NCBI GenBank assembly: GCA_026004095.1
Contig: BPIL01000013.1
Location: 19,231-83,230 of the forward strand
Reading direction: 5' to 3'
DNA length: 64,000 nt
DNA from: Meiothermus sp.
GTDB lineage: Bacteria > Deinococcota > Deinococci > Deinococcales > Thermaceae
Shown: one piece after another, positions 1 through 9,400 of the stretch
Layout: each line of letters opens with the position of its first letter
Numbering within the stretch: position 1 is the stretch's first letter
Translations under genes and position numbers: made by a program
The notes under the pieces: generated by a model
What the model was told of the DNA's origin: nothing
What the model saw: only the letters and a program-made list of their open reading frames with translations
Databases searched by the model: none

Positions 1-73
1 CCGGCCCCGTGGCTTTATACTTCTATAGGCTACTTAGGAAGCTAGTCAGGTTAGTGCTGTTTCGGAGGCAGTC

Positions 74-571
74 ATGAATGCAAAGGAACTAAAGTCTATC
101 CTCCAAGCCTTGCAAGAACACGAGGTGGCCGAGCTGACCCTCGAGACCCCCGATTACAAACTAACAGTCAAGCGAGGTGGGGAGGTGCAGTATGTGGCCG
201 CACCCGCCCCGGTGGTTGTCCAGCCTCAAGCAGTGCCGGCCTCGAGCCCGTCTCCAGTCCAGACCCCGGCTGAAACCCCTGCCCCAGCGCCCACACCCAG
301 GCCCGAGGCGCCCAAGGAGGACACCAGCCGATACGTCGAGGTAAAAGCCCCCATTGTGGGTACTTTCTATCGCGCACCCTCCCCCGAGGCCGAGCCTTTT
401 GTCAAGGAAGGCGATCTGGTCAAGAAGGGGCAGGTCTTGTGCATCATCGAGGCTATGAAGCTCATGAACGAGATAGAAAGCGAAGTGTCCGGTGTGGTGC
501 GCAAAATCCTGGTTTCTAATGGTGAGCCCATCGAGTACGGCCAGGTGCTTTTCCTGATCGAACCGGCCTGA
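74..571 (+). CDS. accB: Biotin carboxyl carrier protein of acetyl-CoA carboxylase
   Basis: This 165-residue protein carries the biotin that moves carboxyl groups between biotin carboxylase and carboxyltransferase in the first step of fatty-acid synthesis. The N-terminal 35 residues form the usual small ordered region. Residues about 40-85 are a flexible Pro/Ala-rich linker. The C-terminal 80 residues are a biotinyl-lipoyl domain with the biotin-attachment motif EAMKLMNE, the lysine being the modified residue. A GGAGG ribosome site lies 4 bases before the ATG. accC follows 32 bases downstream on the same strand, so the two form the usual accBC operon. Family identity is clear from the motif and the neighbour. 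Confidence 0.97.
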   Translation: MNAKELKSILQALQEHEVAELTLETPDYKLTVKRGGEVQYVAAPAPVVVQPQAVPASSPSPVQTPAETPAPAPTPRPEAPKEDTSRYVEVKAPIVGTFYRAPSPEAEPFVKEGDLVKKGQVLCIIEAMKLMNEIESEVSGVVRKILVSNGEPIEYGQVLFLIEPA

Positions 572-603
572 GCAATCCACTGGCTCTACGAATAGAAGGT
601 GCT

Positions 604-1947
604 ATGTTCAAGAAAATAATGGTGGCTAACCGAGGTGAGATTGCCCTGCGGGTCTTGCGGGCAGCCAGGGAGCTGGGGGTCAAGGTGGTGGTGGCCCACA
701 GCGAGGCCGATAGCCAGTCCTTACCGGTTTTGCTGGCGGACGAGGCCATCTGCATCGGCCCGCCACCCTCCGCCCAGAGCTACCTTAACATCCCAAACCT
801 CCTGTCGGCGGCCATCATCTCCGGCGCCGAAGCCATCCACCCGGGGTATGGTTTTCTGGCCGAAAACCCCCAGTTTGCCGAGATGTGCCGCGACCACGGT
901 ATCGTCTTTATAGGCCCGACCCCCGAGTCCATGCACAGCCTGGGCTCCAAGGCCGGTGGCCGGGAGATCGCGGCCAAATCCAATGTGCCCACCGTGCCCG
1001 GTACGGGTGTGTTGCGTTCGGTGGAGGAGGCCCTCGAGGCTGCCGAGCAGATCGGTTATCCGGTGCTGCTCAAAGCCAGCGCGGGGGGTGGGGGCCGGGG
1101 CCAGAAGGTGGTGCGCTCCTCCGAGGAGATGAAAACGGCTTTCGCCCAGGCCCAGGTCGAGGCCCAGAACTACTTTTCCGATCCGTCGCTGATCCTGGAG
1201 AAGTACATCGAGCTTTTCCGCCATGTCGAGGTGCAGGTGCTGGGAGATGGCAAGGGCCATGTGGTGCACATCGGTGAGCGGGACTGCTCCATCCAGCGCC
1301 GCAACCAGAAGCTCATCGAAGAGGCCCCGAGCCGCCTGGAGGAGCCTTTACGTCAGGAAATTCTGGCCGCCGGGGTGCGCCTAGCCAAATACGTCAACTA
1401 CCAGGGGGCGGGCACCCTCGAGTTCATCGTAGATCCGGACGGCAACTTCTACTTTATGGAGATGAACACCCGCATCCAGGTGGAGCACTGCGTTTCAGAG
1501 ATGATCTCGGGCCTGGATCTGGTCAAGTGGCAGATCAAAATTGCTGCGGGGGAGCCGTTCACCCTGCAACAAGACGAGATCAAACTGCAGGGCCACGCTA
1601 TCGAGTGCCGCATTAATGCCGAGGATTACGAAAAAGACTTCCGTCCGAGCATCGGCAAGATCGAGACGCTGCACTTCCCGGGCGGCCCGGGGGTGCGGGT
1701 GGACTCGCACCTATACGCTGGCTACACCATCCCACCCCATTACGACTCCCTGGTAGCCAAGATCATTGTGCACGGTGAAAACCGCGAAGAGGCGATTGCC
1801 CGTATGCGGCGGGCCCTGGCCGAAACGGTCATTGAAGGGCCTGGGGTCAGAACCACCGTACCCTTCCACCTGAAGGTCATGGACAACGCTTTCTATAAGC
1901 GGGGGGCGATTTACACCAATTTTGTCAGCACCCGGATGTCGGACTAG
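604..1947 (+). CDS. accC: Biotin carboxylase subunit of acetyl-CoA carboxylase
   Basis: At 447 residues this is the usual length for AccC. The enzyme uses ATP and bicarbonate to carboxylate the biotin on AccB. The sequence opens with the [14 protein letters not shown] signature of the biotin carboxylase N-terminal domain. A glycine-rich ATP-grasp loop ([14 protein letters not shown]) falls near residue 160, and the catalytic stretch [13 protein letters not shown] near residue 290. The C-terminal carboxylase domain is complete. A GAAGGTG ribosome site precedes the ATG. It is cotranscribed with accB; the carboxyltransferase genes are not in this window. Confidence 0.97.
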   Translation: MFKKIMVANRGEIALRVLRAARELGVKVVVAHSEADSQSLPVLLADEAICIGPPPSAQSYLNIPNLLSAAIISGAEAIHPGYGFLAENPQFAEMCRDHGIVFIGPTPESMHSLGSKAGGREIAAKSNVPTVPGTGVLRSVEEALEAAEQIGYPVLLKASAGGGGRGQKVVRSSEEMKTAFAQAQVEAQNYFSDPSLILEKYIELFRHVEVQVLGDGKGHVVHIGERDCSIQRRNQKLIEEAPSRLEEPLRQEILAAGVRLAKYVNYQGAGTLEFIVDPDGNFYFMEMNTRIQVEHCVSEMISGLDLVKWQIKIAAGEPFTLQQDEIKLQGHAIECRINAEDYEKDFRPSIGKIETLHFPGGPGVRVDSHLYAGYTIPPHYDSLVAKIIVHGENREEAIARMRRALAETVIEGPGVRTTVPFHLKVMDNAFYKRGAIYTNFVSTRMSD

Positions 1948-2027
1948 GGGCGTGGTGGGGTTCTAACTGTAGTCGGGCACTGGGATCGCGCATAAAAAAA
2001 GGTTATTCTACGCAGTTGGAGGTAGTT

Positions 2028-2909
2028 ATGGAGAAGGGTACCCTGCGAATCAAAACCGGATTCGCTGAAATGTTCAAGGGCGGCGTGATTATGGATGTGG
2101 TCAACGCGCAGCAGGCCGAGATCGCCCAGGAGGCCGGGGCTGTGGCGGTGATGGCCCTCGAGCGTGTGCCAGCGGATATCCGTGCCCAGGGCGGGGTTGC
2201 GCGCATGTCGGATCCCAAATTGATCAAGGAGATCATGAGCGCAGTCTCGATTCCGGTGATGGCTAAATGCCGGATTGGGCATACGGTTGAAGCTCAGATC
2301 CTCGAGGCCCTGGGGGTTGACTTCATCGACGAGTCCGAGGTGCTGACCCCGGCCGATGAGTCCTTCCACATCGATAAACACGCCTTTAAGGTTCCTTTTG
2401 TTTGCGGGGCCACCGATATCGGGGAAGCCTTGCGGCGCATCGCTGAAGGGGCCGCCATGATCCGCACCAAAGGCGAGGCCGGTACCGGCAACGTGGTGGA
2501 GGCTGTCCGTCATGCCCGTAGTGTTCTGGGGGCAATCCGCCAGATTCAAGCCCTCCCCCGCGAAGAGCTGATGACCTATGCCAAGAACCACGGCGCGCCG
2601 TACGAGCTGGTGCTCTGGGTGCACGAAAACGGCCGCCTTCCGGTGGTTAATTTCGCCGCAGGCGGTGTGGCGACCCCGGCCGATGCGGCGCTTATGATGC
2701 AGCTTGGTATGGATGGGGTTTTTGTGGGCTCCGGGATTTTCAAGTCCGGCGACCCCCGCAAACGGGCCCGGGCCATCGTGCGCGCGGTTACCCATTACAA
2801 CAACCCCGAGGTGCTGGCCGAGGTTTCTGAAGACCTGGGGGAACCCATGGTGGGCATTAACCTGGACTTCCTCTCGGAAGAAGAAAAACTGGCCCGGCGT
2901 GGCTGGTAG
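2028..2909 (+). CDS. pdxS: Pyridoxal 5'-phosphate synthase subunit PdxS
   Basis: PdxS condenses ribose 5-phosphate, glyceraldehyde 3-phosphate and ammonia to make pyridoxal phosphate; PdxT supplies the ammonia. The 293-residue TIM-barrel protein shows the family core: a conserved GGVARMSDP segment, the catalytic lysine region MAKCRIGH, and [11 protein letters not shown] near residue 150. The frame is open from a TTG at 2016, but a GGAGG site at 2018-2022 fixes the start at the ATG at 2028. A TATTCT box at 2004-2009 may be its -10 element. Its partner gene pdxT lies about 570 bases downstream, separated by a small membrane-protein gene, which is an unusual arrangement. Confidence 0.96.
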   Translation: MEKGTLRIKTGFAEMFKGGVIMDVVNAQQAEIAQEAGAVAVMALERVPADIRAQGGVARMSDPKLIKEIMSAVSIPVMAKCRIGHTVEAQILEALGVDFIDESEVLTPADESFHIDKHAFKVPFVCGATDIGEALRRIAEGAAMIRTKGEAGTGNVVEAVRHARSVLGAIRQIQALPREELMTYAKNHGAPYELVLWVHENGRLPVVNFAAGGVATPADAALMMQLGMDGVFVGSGIFKSGDPRKRARAIVRAVTHYNNPEVLAEVSEDLGEPMVGINLDFLSEEEKLARRGW

Positions 2910-2928
2910 CAACCGGGCGGTACCCGTA

Positions 2929-2956
2929 CCCCTCACCAGGCGGTGGGGGGTATTTG
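2929..2956 (+). terminator. Candidate terminator after pdxS
   Basis: A nine-base-pair stem (arms 2929-2937 and 2942-2950, one G-T pair) with a four-base loop follows the pdxS stop by about 20 bases. The tail TATTTG is only partly T-rich, so termination may be partial. Confidence 0.5.
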
Positions 2957-2974
2957 ACTGGGTTCAAGTTGCGC

Positions 2975-3010
2975 TTGCGTTACAAAAAGCGTTACATATA
3001 GTCATATACT
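2975..3010 (+). promoter_or_regulatory. Promoter region of the 118-residue membrane protein gene
   Basis: Two overlapping readings are possible: TTGCGT (2975-2980), 16 bases, TATAGT (2997-3002); or a TATACT box at 3005-3010 lying 9 bases before the ATG. An inverted repeat GTTACA (2991-2996) and TGTAAC (3011-3016), 14 bases apart, spans both -10 candidates and could be an operator. Confidence 0.5.
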
Positions 3011-3019
3011 TGTAACACA

Positions 3020-3376
3020 ATGCGTCCGGAAACTTTTGGCCTGGTCATTTTCGGTGTCACGGCCCTGTGGGTTTTGCTAGCCGTCTGGTTAATGCCCACG
3101 TTACACCGCCGCCGCCAGGAGCGCGAACAGCTTGTACTGGCTAAAATGCACCGTTTTGCCATGCGGCACAACACCTTTGTGCGGAACCACCAGGGGCTCC
3201 GCTATGTGGTGGTCTTGGGTAAGCAGGGCTTTTGTTACATGCTGGGAGGCGAGTTTGTCTCGCGCGAGCGCTTGCTGAAGGCCCTGGGCGAGGAAAATGA
3301 GAAGCATTTGCTCAAAGCCGAGGCCGAAGAGAGCCAGCACAGCGCAGCCCGTAGCCTGGTAACCATTCCAGCTTAG
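3020..3376 (+). CDS. Single-pass membrane protein, paralogue of the product at 12153-12500
   Basis: I do not recognise a named family. The 118-residue product has one hydrophobic segment (about residues 8-28) followed by a basic RRRQER stretch, so it probably has a short outside N-terminus and a cytoplasmic domain. The soluble part contains RHNTFVRNH, a YM-GG step and VSRERLL, and ends in an acidic, then Ser/Ala-rich tail. The same pattern recurs in the 115-residue product of the gene at 12153, so the two are paralogues. The gene sits between pdxS and pdxT on the same strand but has its own putative promoter. Function unknown. Confidence 0.8.
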   Translation: MRPETFGLVIFGVTALWVLLAVWLMPTLHRRRQEREQLVLAKMHRFAMRHNTFVRNHQGLRYVVVLGKQGFCYMLGGEFVSRERLLKALGEENEKHLLKAEAEESQHSAARSLVTIPA

Positions 3377-3394
3377 CCCAAAACAGATAATATA

Positions 3395-3418
3395 TTCACG
3401 AGCATGTGATATAGTGAA
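3395..3418. repeat. 24-bp interrupted palindrome, copy 1 (upstream of pdxT)
   Basis: TTCACGA, 10 bases, TAGTGAA. It lies 60 bases before the pdxT start. One base of the right arm differs from the consensus TCGTGAA. The central 10 bases match the other copies better when this copy is read on the minus strand. Confidence 0.8.
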
Positions 3419-3478
3419 TAAAGTAACATATTGCAACCCAGGCTGGCATTACCGCCACGCGGTGGGTGGGGTAATATC

Positions 3479-4057
3479 ATGGGCGTGAAAGTCGGTGTGT
3501 TAGCTATCCAAGGGGACGTGCGTGAGCACAGGCGGATGCTCGAGGCCCTCGGGGTGGAGGTGGCGGAGGTGCGCCTGCCGCAGCACCTCGAAGGCCTGGC
3601 CGGTTTGATCGTGCCGGGCGGGGAGTCCACCACCATCGGCATGCTGAGCAGGGAGTATGGCCTCGAGGAATCAATACGCGCACGCCTAGAGGCTGGGAGT
3701 CTAGCGGTATGGGGTACCTGTGCGGGGGCTATCTGGCTGGCTAAACATATACCCCAGTTCCCCGACCAGCCCCGCCTGGGATGTCTGGATATTACGGTTC
3801 AGCGCAATGGTTATGGGCGGCAGGTGGACAGCTTTGAGGCCGACCTCTGCATTGAGGGTTTCGACCGGCCTTTCCCGGCTTTTTTTATCCGGGCTCCCCG
3901 GATTCTGGGGGTGGGTGAAGGGGTTGAGGTTTTAGCCAGTTTTGAGGGATCGCCGGTGTTGGTGCGTTCTGGAAAGATATGGGCCAGCACCTTCCACCCC
4001 GAGCTGACCAGCGATGCGCGGATTCACAAAATTTTTCTGGAGGCCTGCGGTCGGTGA
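3479..4057 (+). CDS. pdxT: Pyridoxal 5'-phosphate synthase glutaminase subunit PdxT
   Basis: PdxT hydrolyses glutamine and channels ammonia to PdxS. The 192-residue class I glutaminase has the PdxT signatures: GVLAIQGDVREH at the N-terminus, PGGESTTIGML near residue 45, the nucleophile elbow WGTCAGAIWLA with the catalytic cysteine, and the His-Glu pair in STFHPELT near the C-terminus. The frame is open from 3431, but MGVKVGVLAIQGD is the normal family start, so the ATG at 3479 is chosen. A copy of the TTCACGA palindrome lies upstream, suggesting expression separate from pdxS. Confidence 0.95.
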   Translation: MGVKVGVLAIQGDVREHRRMLEALGVEVAEVRLPQHLEGLAGLIVPGGESTTIGMLSREYGLEESIRARLEAGSLAVWGTCAGAIWLAKHIPQFPDQPRLGCLDITVQRNGYGRQVDSFEADLCIEGFDRPFPAFFIRAPRILGVGEGVEVLASFEGSPVLVRSGKIWASTFHPELTSDARIHKIFLEACGR

Positions 4058-4069
4058 ATGTATAAGAAT

Positions 4070-4093
4070 TTCACGAACACATTTTATCGTGAA
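4070..4093. repeat. 24-bp interrupted palindrome, copy 2 (upstream of smpB)
   Basis: Perfect arms TTCACGA and TCGTGAA separated by 10 bases, 69 bases before the smpB start. Read on the minus strand, its centre and the preceding AT-rich flank closely match copy 4. Confidence 0.85.
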
Positions 4094-4162
4094 TAAAATC
4101 ACAAAAGCGGCTTCCGGACTTTTCCCTGGCCCTAAAACAAACCTGGTAGACTGAATAGCCCT

Positions 4163-4594
4163 ATGGCCGGACTCGAGAACCGCAAGGCGCGTCACGACTA
4201 CGAGATACTGGAGACCTTCGAGGCCGGTCTGGCCCTTAAGGGCACCGAGGTGAAATCCATTCGAACCGGCCAGGTTGACTTTACCGGCACTTTTGCGCGG
4301 TTTCAAAACGGGGAGTTGTTTCTCGAGAACCTCTACATTGCCCCATACGAAAAAGGTGGCTATGCCAACCACGATCCGCGCCGCCTGCGCAAGCTTTTGC
4401 TGCACCGGCACGAACTCGACAAACTGAGGGCACGGGTTGAGCAGAAGGGCCTCACCCTGGTACCGCTCAAGATCTATTTCAACGAGCGGGGTAAGGCCAA
4501 ATTGCTGCTAGCGCTGGCTCGAGGTAAGCGAGCCTATCAGAAAAAAGCCGATGACAAAAAGCTCGCCGTGCGCCGGGAACTCGAAAGCTGGTAG
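4163..4594 (+). CDS. smpB: SsrA-binding protein SmpB
   Basis: SmpB binds tmRNA and delivers it to stalled ribosomes for trans-translation. The 143-residue product has the family landmarks: an N-terminal NRKARHDYEILETFEAG, then LKGTEVKSIR, the loop ENLYIAPYEKGGYANHDPRR, and a basic C-terminal tail that inserts into the mRNA channel. Start ATG at 4163; no strong ribosome site is visible and a TAGACT box lies about 10 bases upstream, so the mRNA may have almost no leader. The next gene downstream begins 70 bases away. Confidence 0.96.
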   Translation: MAGLENRKARHDYEILETFEAGLALKGTEVKSIRTGQVDFTGTFARFQNGELFLENLYIAPYEKGGYANHDPRRLRKLLLHRHELDKLRARVEQKGLTLVPLKIYFNERGKAKLLLALARGKRAYQKKADDKKLAVRRELESW

Positions 4595-4665
4595 GTTTGG
4601 GCGGCCCGCTACCGCACTTGCGCTTCTAATGCAGGCCAGGTAAAACTGTGGCGATTGGACTTAGG

Positions 4666-5916
4666 ATGCAGCGCGCATGGATGGTGTTGACCGTATTGTT
4701 CAGCCTGGCCTGGGCCCAGTATGAGGGCCGTCTGTTGGTGGGCGGGCAGGAGAGCCAGGCCATCTACCCCGCGGGTGATTCGGTGGCCTATGGCCCAGCC
4801 AGGTTCATCGCCGAAGGCCTGGGCCTGGGCTACCTCGAGGCCTCCGATAAGATATACCTAAGCCTGGGAAGTCGGGTTGCCGCCTTTGCCGTGAGCAGCC
4901 AGGGCGCCGACGCAGTGCGGCAGCTCAACGCCTACCGAAACCAGGACGGCCTGTGGGTGCCGGTTCGCGAGCTGGCCCGGGTGCTGGATCTGTACTATCG
5001 CAACGATTACGGCGCCCCGGTGCTGGCCCTGCGCCCGGCGCGGTTGCTGGAGGTGCAACGGGCTATAGCAGGCTCGAGCGAACGCTACATCCTGCGCTTC
5101 GACCGGGATGTGCAGGTGCGGCTCTTAGCCAACAACCCGCCCCGGCTGGCTATGATTGGGGTGACCGAGGTACCGGACACCCCCCCCACCGCGCCCATCA
5201 GTTTTAGCAAAGAAAACTGGGGGACTGAGATCTACCTGCCCCAGGGCAACGATCCACCCCGCCTGATGTTTTTGCCGCAGCAGGTCGTGGTGGAGCGGGG
5301 CCCAATAACGCGGCTGCCGCGTATAGTTCTCGATGCCGGGCATGGCGGCGCCGATGCCGGGGTGGTGGTGGGGGGCTTGCGGGAAAAAGACCTGGTGCTC
5401 TCGGTGGTTCAACAACTGCAGAGGCTTCTGCAAGGCCAGGCAGAGGTGGTGCTAACGCGTAACGGCGACCAGGCTGTGCCCCTGCTGGCAAGGGCCCAGT
5501 ATGCCACAACCGCCCAGGTGTTTATCAGCCTGCATGCAGCACCCGGTAATCAGGTAACCGTGTTCAGCCACCCCGAGATCCAGACCCTGCGGCTGCTAGA
5601 AAAAGGCCGCGAGCTCTCGGTTCGCAGCCCAGCCGCCCAGCGGGCCATACTGGAGCGCTATGTGGCGACGCCGGGTTCGGCAGCCCGGCTGGCCCAGGCT
5701 GTTGCAGAGAGCTTCGCCACAGCCGGAATTGTAGCCAACACCAGCCAGGATGCCATGTATGTGCTCTCGATGGCTGGCGGGGCAGCGGTTTTGGTTGAGG
5801 TGGGCATTGAGCAGCTCCGCACACCCCAGGCGCGGGCCCAGGTGGCGCAACTGCTGGCTCGAGCCGTGCGTACCTATATGGGCCTGACCTCTTCCAGCGG
5901 AGGCACCCGGCCATGA
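4666..5916 (+). CDS. Secreted N-acetylmuramoyl-L-alanine amidase (Amidase_3)
   Basis: This enzyme should cleave the amide bond between MurNAc and the stem peptide during cell division or wall turnover. A signal peptide (MQRAWMVLTVLFSLAWA) is followed by a region resembling copper-amine-oxidase N-terminal / AMIN-like domains (about residues 20-200). The zinc-dependent amidase domain (about residues 210-410) shows VLDAGHGGADAG and ISLHAAP, supplying zinc-binding histidines, and LVEVGIEQ, supplying the catalytic glutamate. A GTG at 4648 is in frame, but ATG 4666 gives a normal signal peptide. The stop overlaps the next start by 4 bases, so it is coupled to the GerMN gene. Confidence 0.9.
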   Translation: MQRAWMVLTVLFSLAWAQYEGRLLVGGQESQAIYPAGDSVAYGPARFIAEGLGLGYLEASDKIYLSLGSRVAAFAVSSQGADAVRQLNAYRNQDGLWVPVRELARVLDLYYRNDYGAPVLALRPARLLEVQRAIAGSSERYILRFDRDVQVRLLANNPPRLAMIGVTEVPDTPPTAPISFSKENWGTEIYLPQGNDPPRLMFLPQQVVVERGPITRLPRIVLDAGHGGADAGVVVGGLREKDLVLSVVQQLQRLLQGQAEVVLTRNGDQAVPLLARAQYATTAQVFISLHAAPGNQVTVFSHPEIQTLRLLEKGRELSVRSPAAQRAILERYVATPGSAARLAQAVAESFATAGIVANTSQDAMYVLSMAGGAAVLVEVGIEQLRTPQARAQVAQLLARAVRTYMGLTSSSGGTRP

Positions 5917-6449
5917 GACGCTTCCTGACCCTAACCAACCTGCTGGGCCTGCTGGTTCTGCTGCTGGGTGGCTGGGCTTTGTGGGCCCAGCAGCAGGATG
6001 ACGGCGGCTCGAACCTGCTCAACCTACCTTCCGAGCTGGACAACCAGGGCACGCGTATCATCCGGCTGCACTTTGCCAAAGATACCGGGGATGGTCTGGT
6101 GGTCGAGGAGCGTACCATCCAGGTGGCCGAAGGCGAGTACACCCTGGGGCGGGTTATGCAGGAGCTGGTGCGCGGGCCGCAAATTCCGGGGGCTGCGCCA
6201 TTGGTTCCTGCTGGCACCCCTGCTCCCACGGTGTTTTTGCGCGACGGTACCGCTTTGGTAGACTTACCGGCGGCCTATGCGCGGCTGGGCTACGGCACGG
6301 CTGGTGAAACCGCCCTTATTTACGGCATCGCCAGCACCCTGCTGGAGTTCAGGGAAGTGGAACAGGTCAAGTTCCTTCTGGAGGGCCGGGAGGTGGAAAG
6401 CCTCGGGCACCTTTCGCTGCTGGATCCCTTTAAGCGCGCCGTCCGGTAG
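5913..6449 (+). CDS. GerMN-domain membrane-anchored protein
   Basis: The 178-residue product starts with a hydrophobic anchor (about residues 7-26) and continues with a GerMN domain (about residues 50-165), recognised from YTLGRVMQELVRGPQ, the TALVDLPAAY step and the ending LEFREVEQVKFLLEGREV. GerMN domains occur in spore GerM and in envelope proteins that act with wall amidases. The ATGA overlap with the upstream amidase gene supports a shared envelope role. It ends 15 bases before smc. Exact function unknown. Confidence 0.82.
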   Translation: MRRFLTLTNLLGLLVLLLGGWALWAQQQDDGGSNLLNLPSELDNQGTRIIRLHFAKDTGDGLVVEERTIQVAEGEYTLGRVMQELVRGPQIPGAAPLVPAGTPAPTVFLRDGTALVDLPAAYARLGYGTAGETALIYGIASTLLEFREVEQVKFLLEGREVESLGHLSLLDPFKRAVR

Positions 6450-6464
6450 CGGCTGCGCCACACT

Positions 6465-9400
6465 ATGAAGATTGAACGGCTTTTTCTACAAGGTTTTAAA
6501 TCCTTCGGTGAGCGTACCAGCCTCGAGTTTGGCCCGGGCGTTTACGGCATTGTGGGGCCAAACGGCTCGGGTAAGAGCAACCTGGTGGAAGCCCTGCGCT
6601 GGGTGGTGGGGGCTCGAGCCAGGGAACTGCGGGGTGATGAGGCCCAGGCCCTGCTCTTTCACGGCTCGGACGGCAGGCCCCCGCTCGGTTTTGCCGAGGT
6701 TGGGCTCGAGCTGGGCGGCAACGGTAAGCGGGTTAGCCTGAGCAGGCGCCTCGAGCGCGACGGCAGCAGCGAGATCCGCCTCAACAATGCCCGCAGCACC
6801 CTGCGCCAGGTCGAGCAAGCCCTGATGGGAACCGGACTTTCGCGAACTGGGTACGCCATTGTGGGACAGGGCGAGGTTGGGCAGATCCTGCAGGCCGGCC
6901 CTGAGGTGCTGCTGGCCTACCTGGAGGAGGCCGCCGGCCTGCGGGCGGTTACACAAGCCAGCAAAGTTGCCCATGAACGCTTGCAGACCGCCACCCTCGA
7001 GCTCCAGGCCCGCGCCCAGGAGCTCTTCGAGCGCAAAGCCGCTGCCTCGGAAAAAGCTCAGCAAGCCGAGGCCTCGCGCCAAGCGGCTCTGCTGGCGGCG
7101 CGTGCGCTGCTGCTGCGACGCAGTGTCCTGGCCGCCCGTATCCGTGAGGCCGAGCAAGAAGTAAAAAGCGCCCAGCAAAAAGCCCAGACCCTGGAACGCG
7201 AGCAGGCTGAAATCACCCAGCGCTTGCAAACCCTTGAAAAGGAGAAGGAACAGGCCCTGGAGGCCCTGGAAGCTGCCCAGAATGCCCACAGCGAGGCCTT
7301 GCGGCAGGCCGAGGCCCTGGGTGGTGAGCTAAAGCTGGTTGAGCAGGAAAGAGCTTCGCTGGAAGGCCTGCTGCGCCGGATAGCCGGGGAGGTAGGGGAG
7401 AGCGAAACCCGGCTCGCCCGACTGCGTAGCCTGCAGGCCCCCATCGCCCCAGCCGAAGCCCCGCCTACCCCTGAGGTTTTGCAAGACCTGCGACAGCGAC
7501 TCAGTGAGCTTCAATCCGCCATTCAGAACGAAGAGAACCAGATTCGCGCAGCCCAGAAAGCCTATGAGCGCTTTTTGCAAGCCCAGGCCGCTTACGAAGC
7601 CCAAAAGGCCAGTTTTGAACAGATGCTGGCCCAGCGGGCGGCGCTGGAGGCCGATCAGACCCGGCTTGAAGCAGAACGGGCAGCCCTCCAGGCAGAGCTG
7701 GCCCAGGTGCAGCTCCAGGAAAGCGCCCTGCGCAGCCGGCTCAACGAGCTGGTTCAGCAGGAAGGGCGGGCCCGCAGCGAGGCCCGCGCTGCTCGCGCTG
7801 AGGCGGAGCGTCTGGAAGCCCTGCTGCGCTCCGGTGCCGACCTGGCCGAGGGCCCCAAGCGGGCCCGGGCCTCGGGCATTCCCGGTCTGATGGGTGTGGT
7901 GGCCGACTTAATCGAAGTACCGGCGGGCCTGGAACTTGCTATTGAGGTGGCCCTGGGGGCGCGCATGCAGTGGGTGCTGTGTGAAGACGAGCGGGCTGCC
8001 CAGGCCGCTGTGCAGTACTTAAAGCAGCAGGGGGGGCGGGCCACCTTTCTGCCCCGTACCCTGCTCAAGCCCCCTCGAGCGCGCCACGAGCGTCTCCCCT
8101 GGGCAGGAACCCCTGGCGTGGTGGGGATGGCCCGCCACCTGGTGCGGCTCCCGCTCTGCCCTGAGGCCCTTCCCACCCTGCTCGGGGAGACGCTGGTGCT
8201 GGAGTACCTCGAGGCAGCCCTGGCCCTGGTGCGGCAGCACCCGGATCATCCGCGCATGGTCACCCTGGAGGGCGAGCTGCTCGAGACCAGCGGTGCCATT
8301 ACCGGTGGGCGCCTGCAAAAAGGCGGCCAGATGCTGGCCCTGCGCCGGCGTTTTCACGACACCCAGGGCGAGGCTGAACGCCTCGAAGCCCAGGCCCGGG
8401 CCCTGGCCGCCCAGGCCGAGGCCCTGCGGGCCGAGCTGGTCGGTCTCAACCTGGCCCAGCTCCAGCGCCGCCAGACCGAGCTGGACTCCGAGTTGAAAGC
8501 CATTCGCAAAGGCCTGGCCCGGCTGCCCGTAGCGGGACAACCACCCCAGCCCCCCGAGCCGGTGCTGCCCCCCAACCCCCAGCGCCTCGAGGCCCTGCGC
8601 AACGAGCGGGAGGCCCTCAGTGCCCAGCTTGTCCAGCAGCGCGAAGCCGAGGCCCGCTGGCAGCGCTACCAGGAAGAGCAGGCGCGTTACGCAATGGCTC
8701 AGAACGAGATCGCCGAGCTCGAGGCTCGCTTACAGCGCCTGCGCGGCGAACAGGCTGAGCTTGGGCAGCAGCTTGTTGGCCTCCAGTCGCGCAAAGGCGC
8801 GCTTGAACAGGCCAGGGCCGAGCTCAGCCTGAGCCACCTAGAAGAACGGCTGCGCGAGGCTCGAGGCCGTACCCGCGCGCTCTCCGAGGAAGAAACCCGC
8901 CTGATCGCCCGCACCAACGCCCTGCTCTCCGACCTCGAGGCCCTCCATCTAACCCAGGCCCGCCGCGAGGCCACCATCGAGACCCTGCAGCAGGAGCTTT
9001 GCGAGCTGCCCCCCGGCCCGCTAGAGGAGGGCTCCTCGCGCAGCCTGGCCCGGGCCCTGGCCGAGACCGAGGCGGCCCTGGAAGCACTTGGCCCGGTCAA
9101 TCACCTGGCCGAACAGGAATACGCCTTGCTGAGCGAGGAGATCGCCAGGCTGGAGGTGGCCCTGCGGGAGTCTGAGGCGGCCGTGCGCAGGCTCGAGGCC
9201 GAGCTGCACCAGGTGGCCTCGGCTTACCACGAGCGGATGCAACAGGTCTATGGGGTGTTCAAAGAGAAATTTGCCCAGTATGCCGAGGCTTTGCTGGATG
9301 CGGAAGTGGAGCTCGAGCGTTCCACGCAGGGCCTCGAGCTGATCCTCAAGCCTGCCGGTAAGCGCACGGTCAACCTGAACCTGCTTTCCATGGGCGAACG

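Noticed and set aside
1944..2936. A 330-codon open frame on the minus strand, opposite pdxS
   Set aside because: pdxS is unmistakable. The antisense translation has no recognisable domain and no ribosome site.
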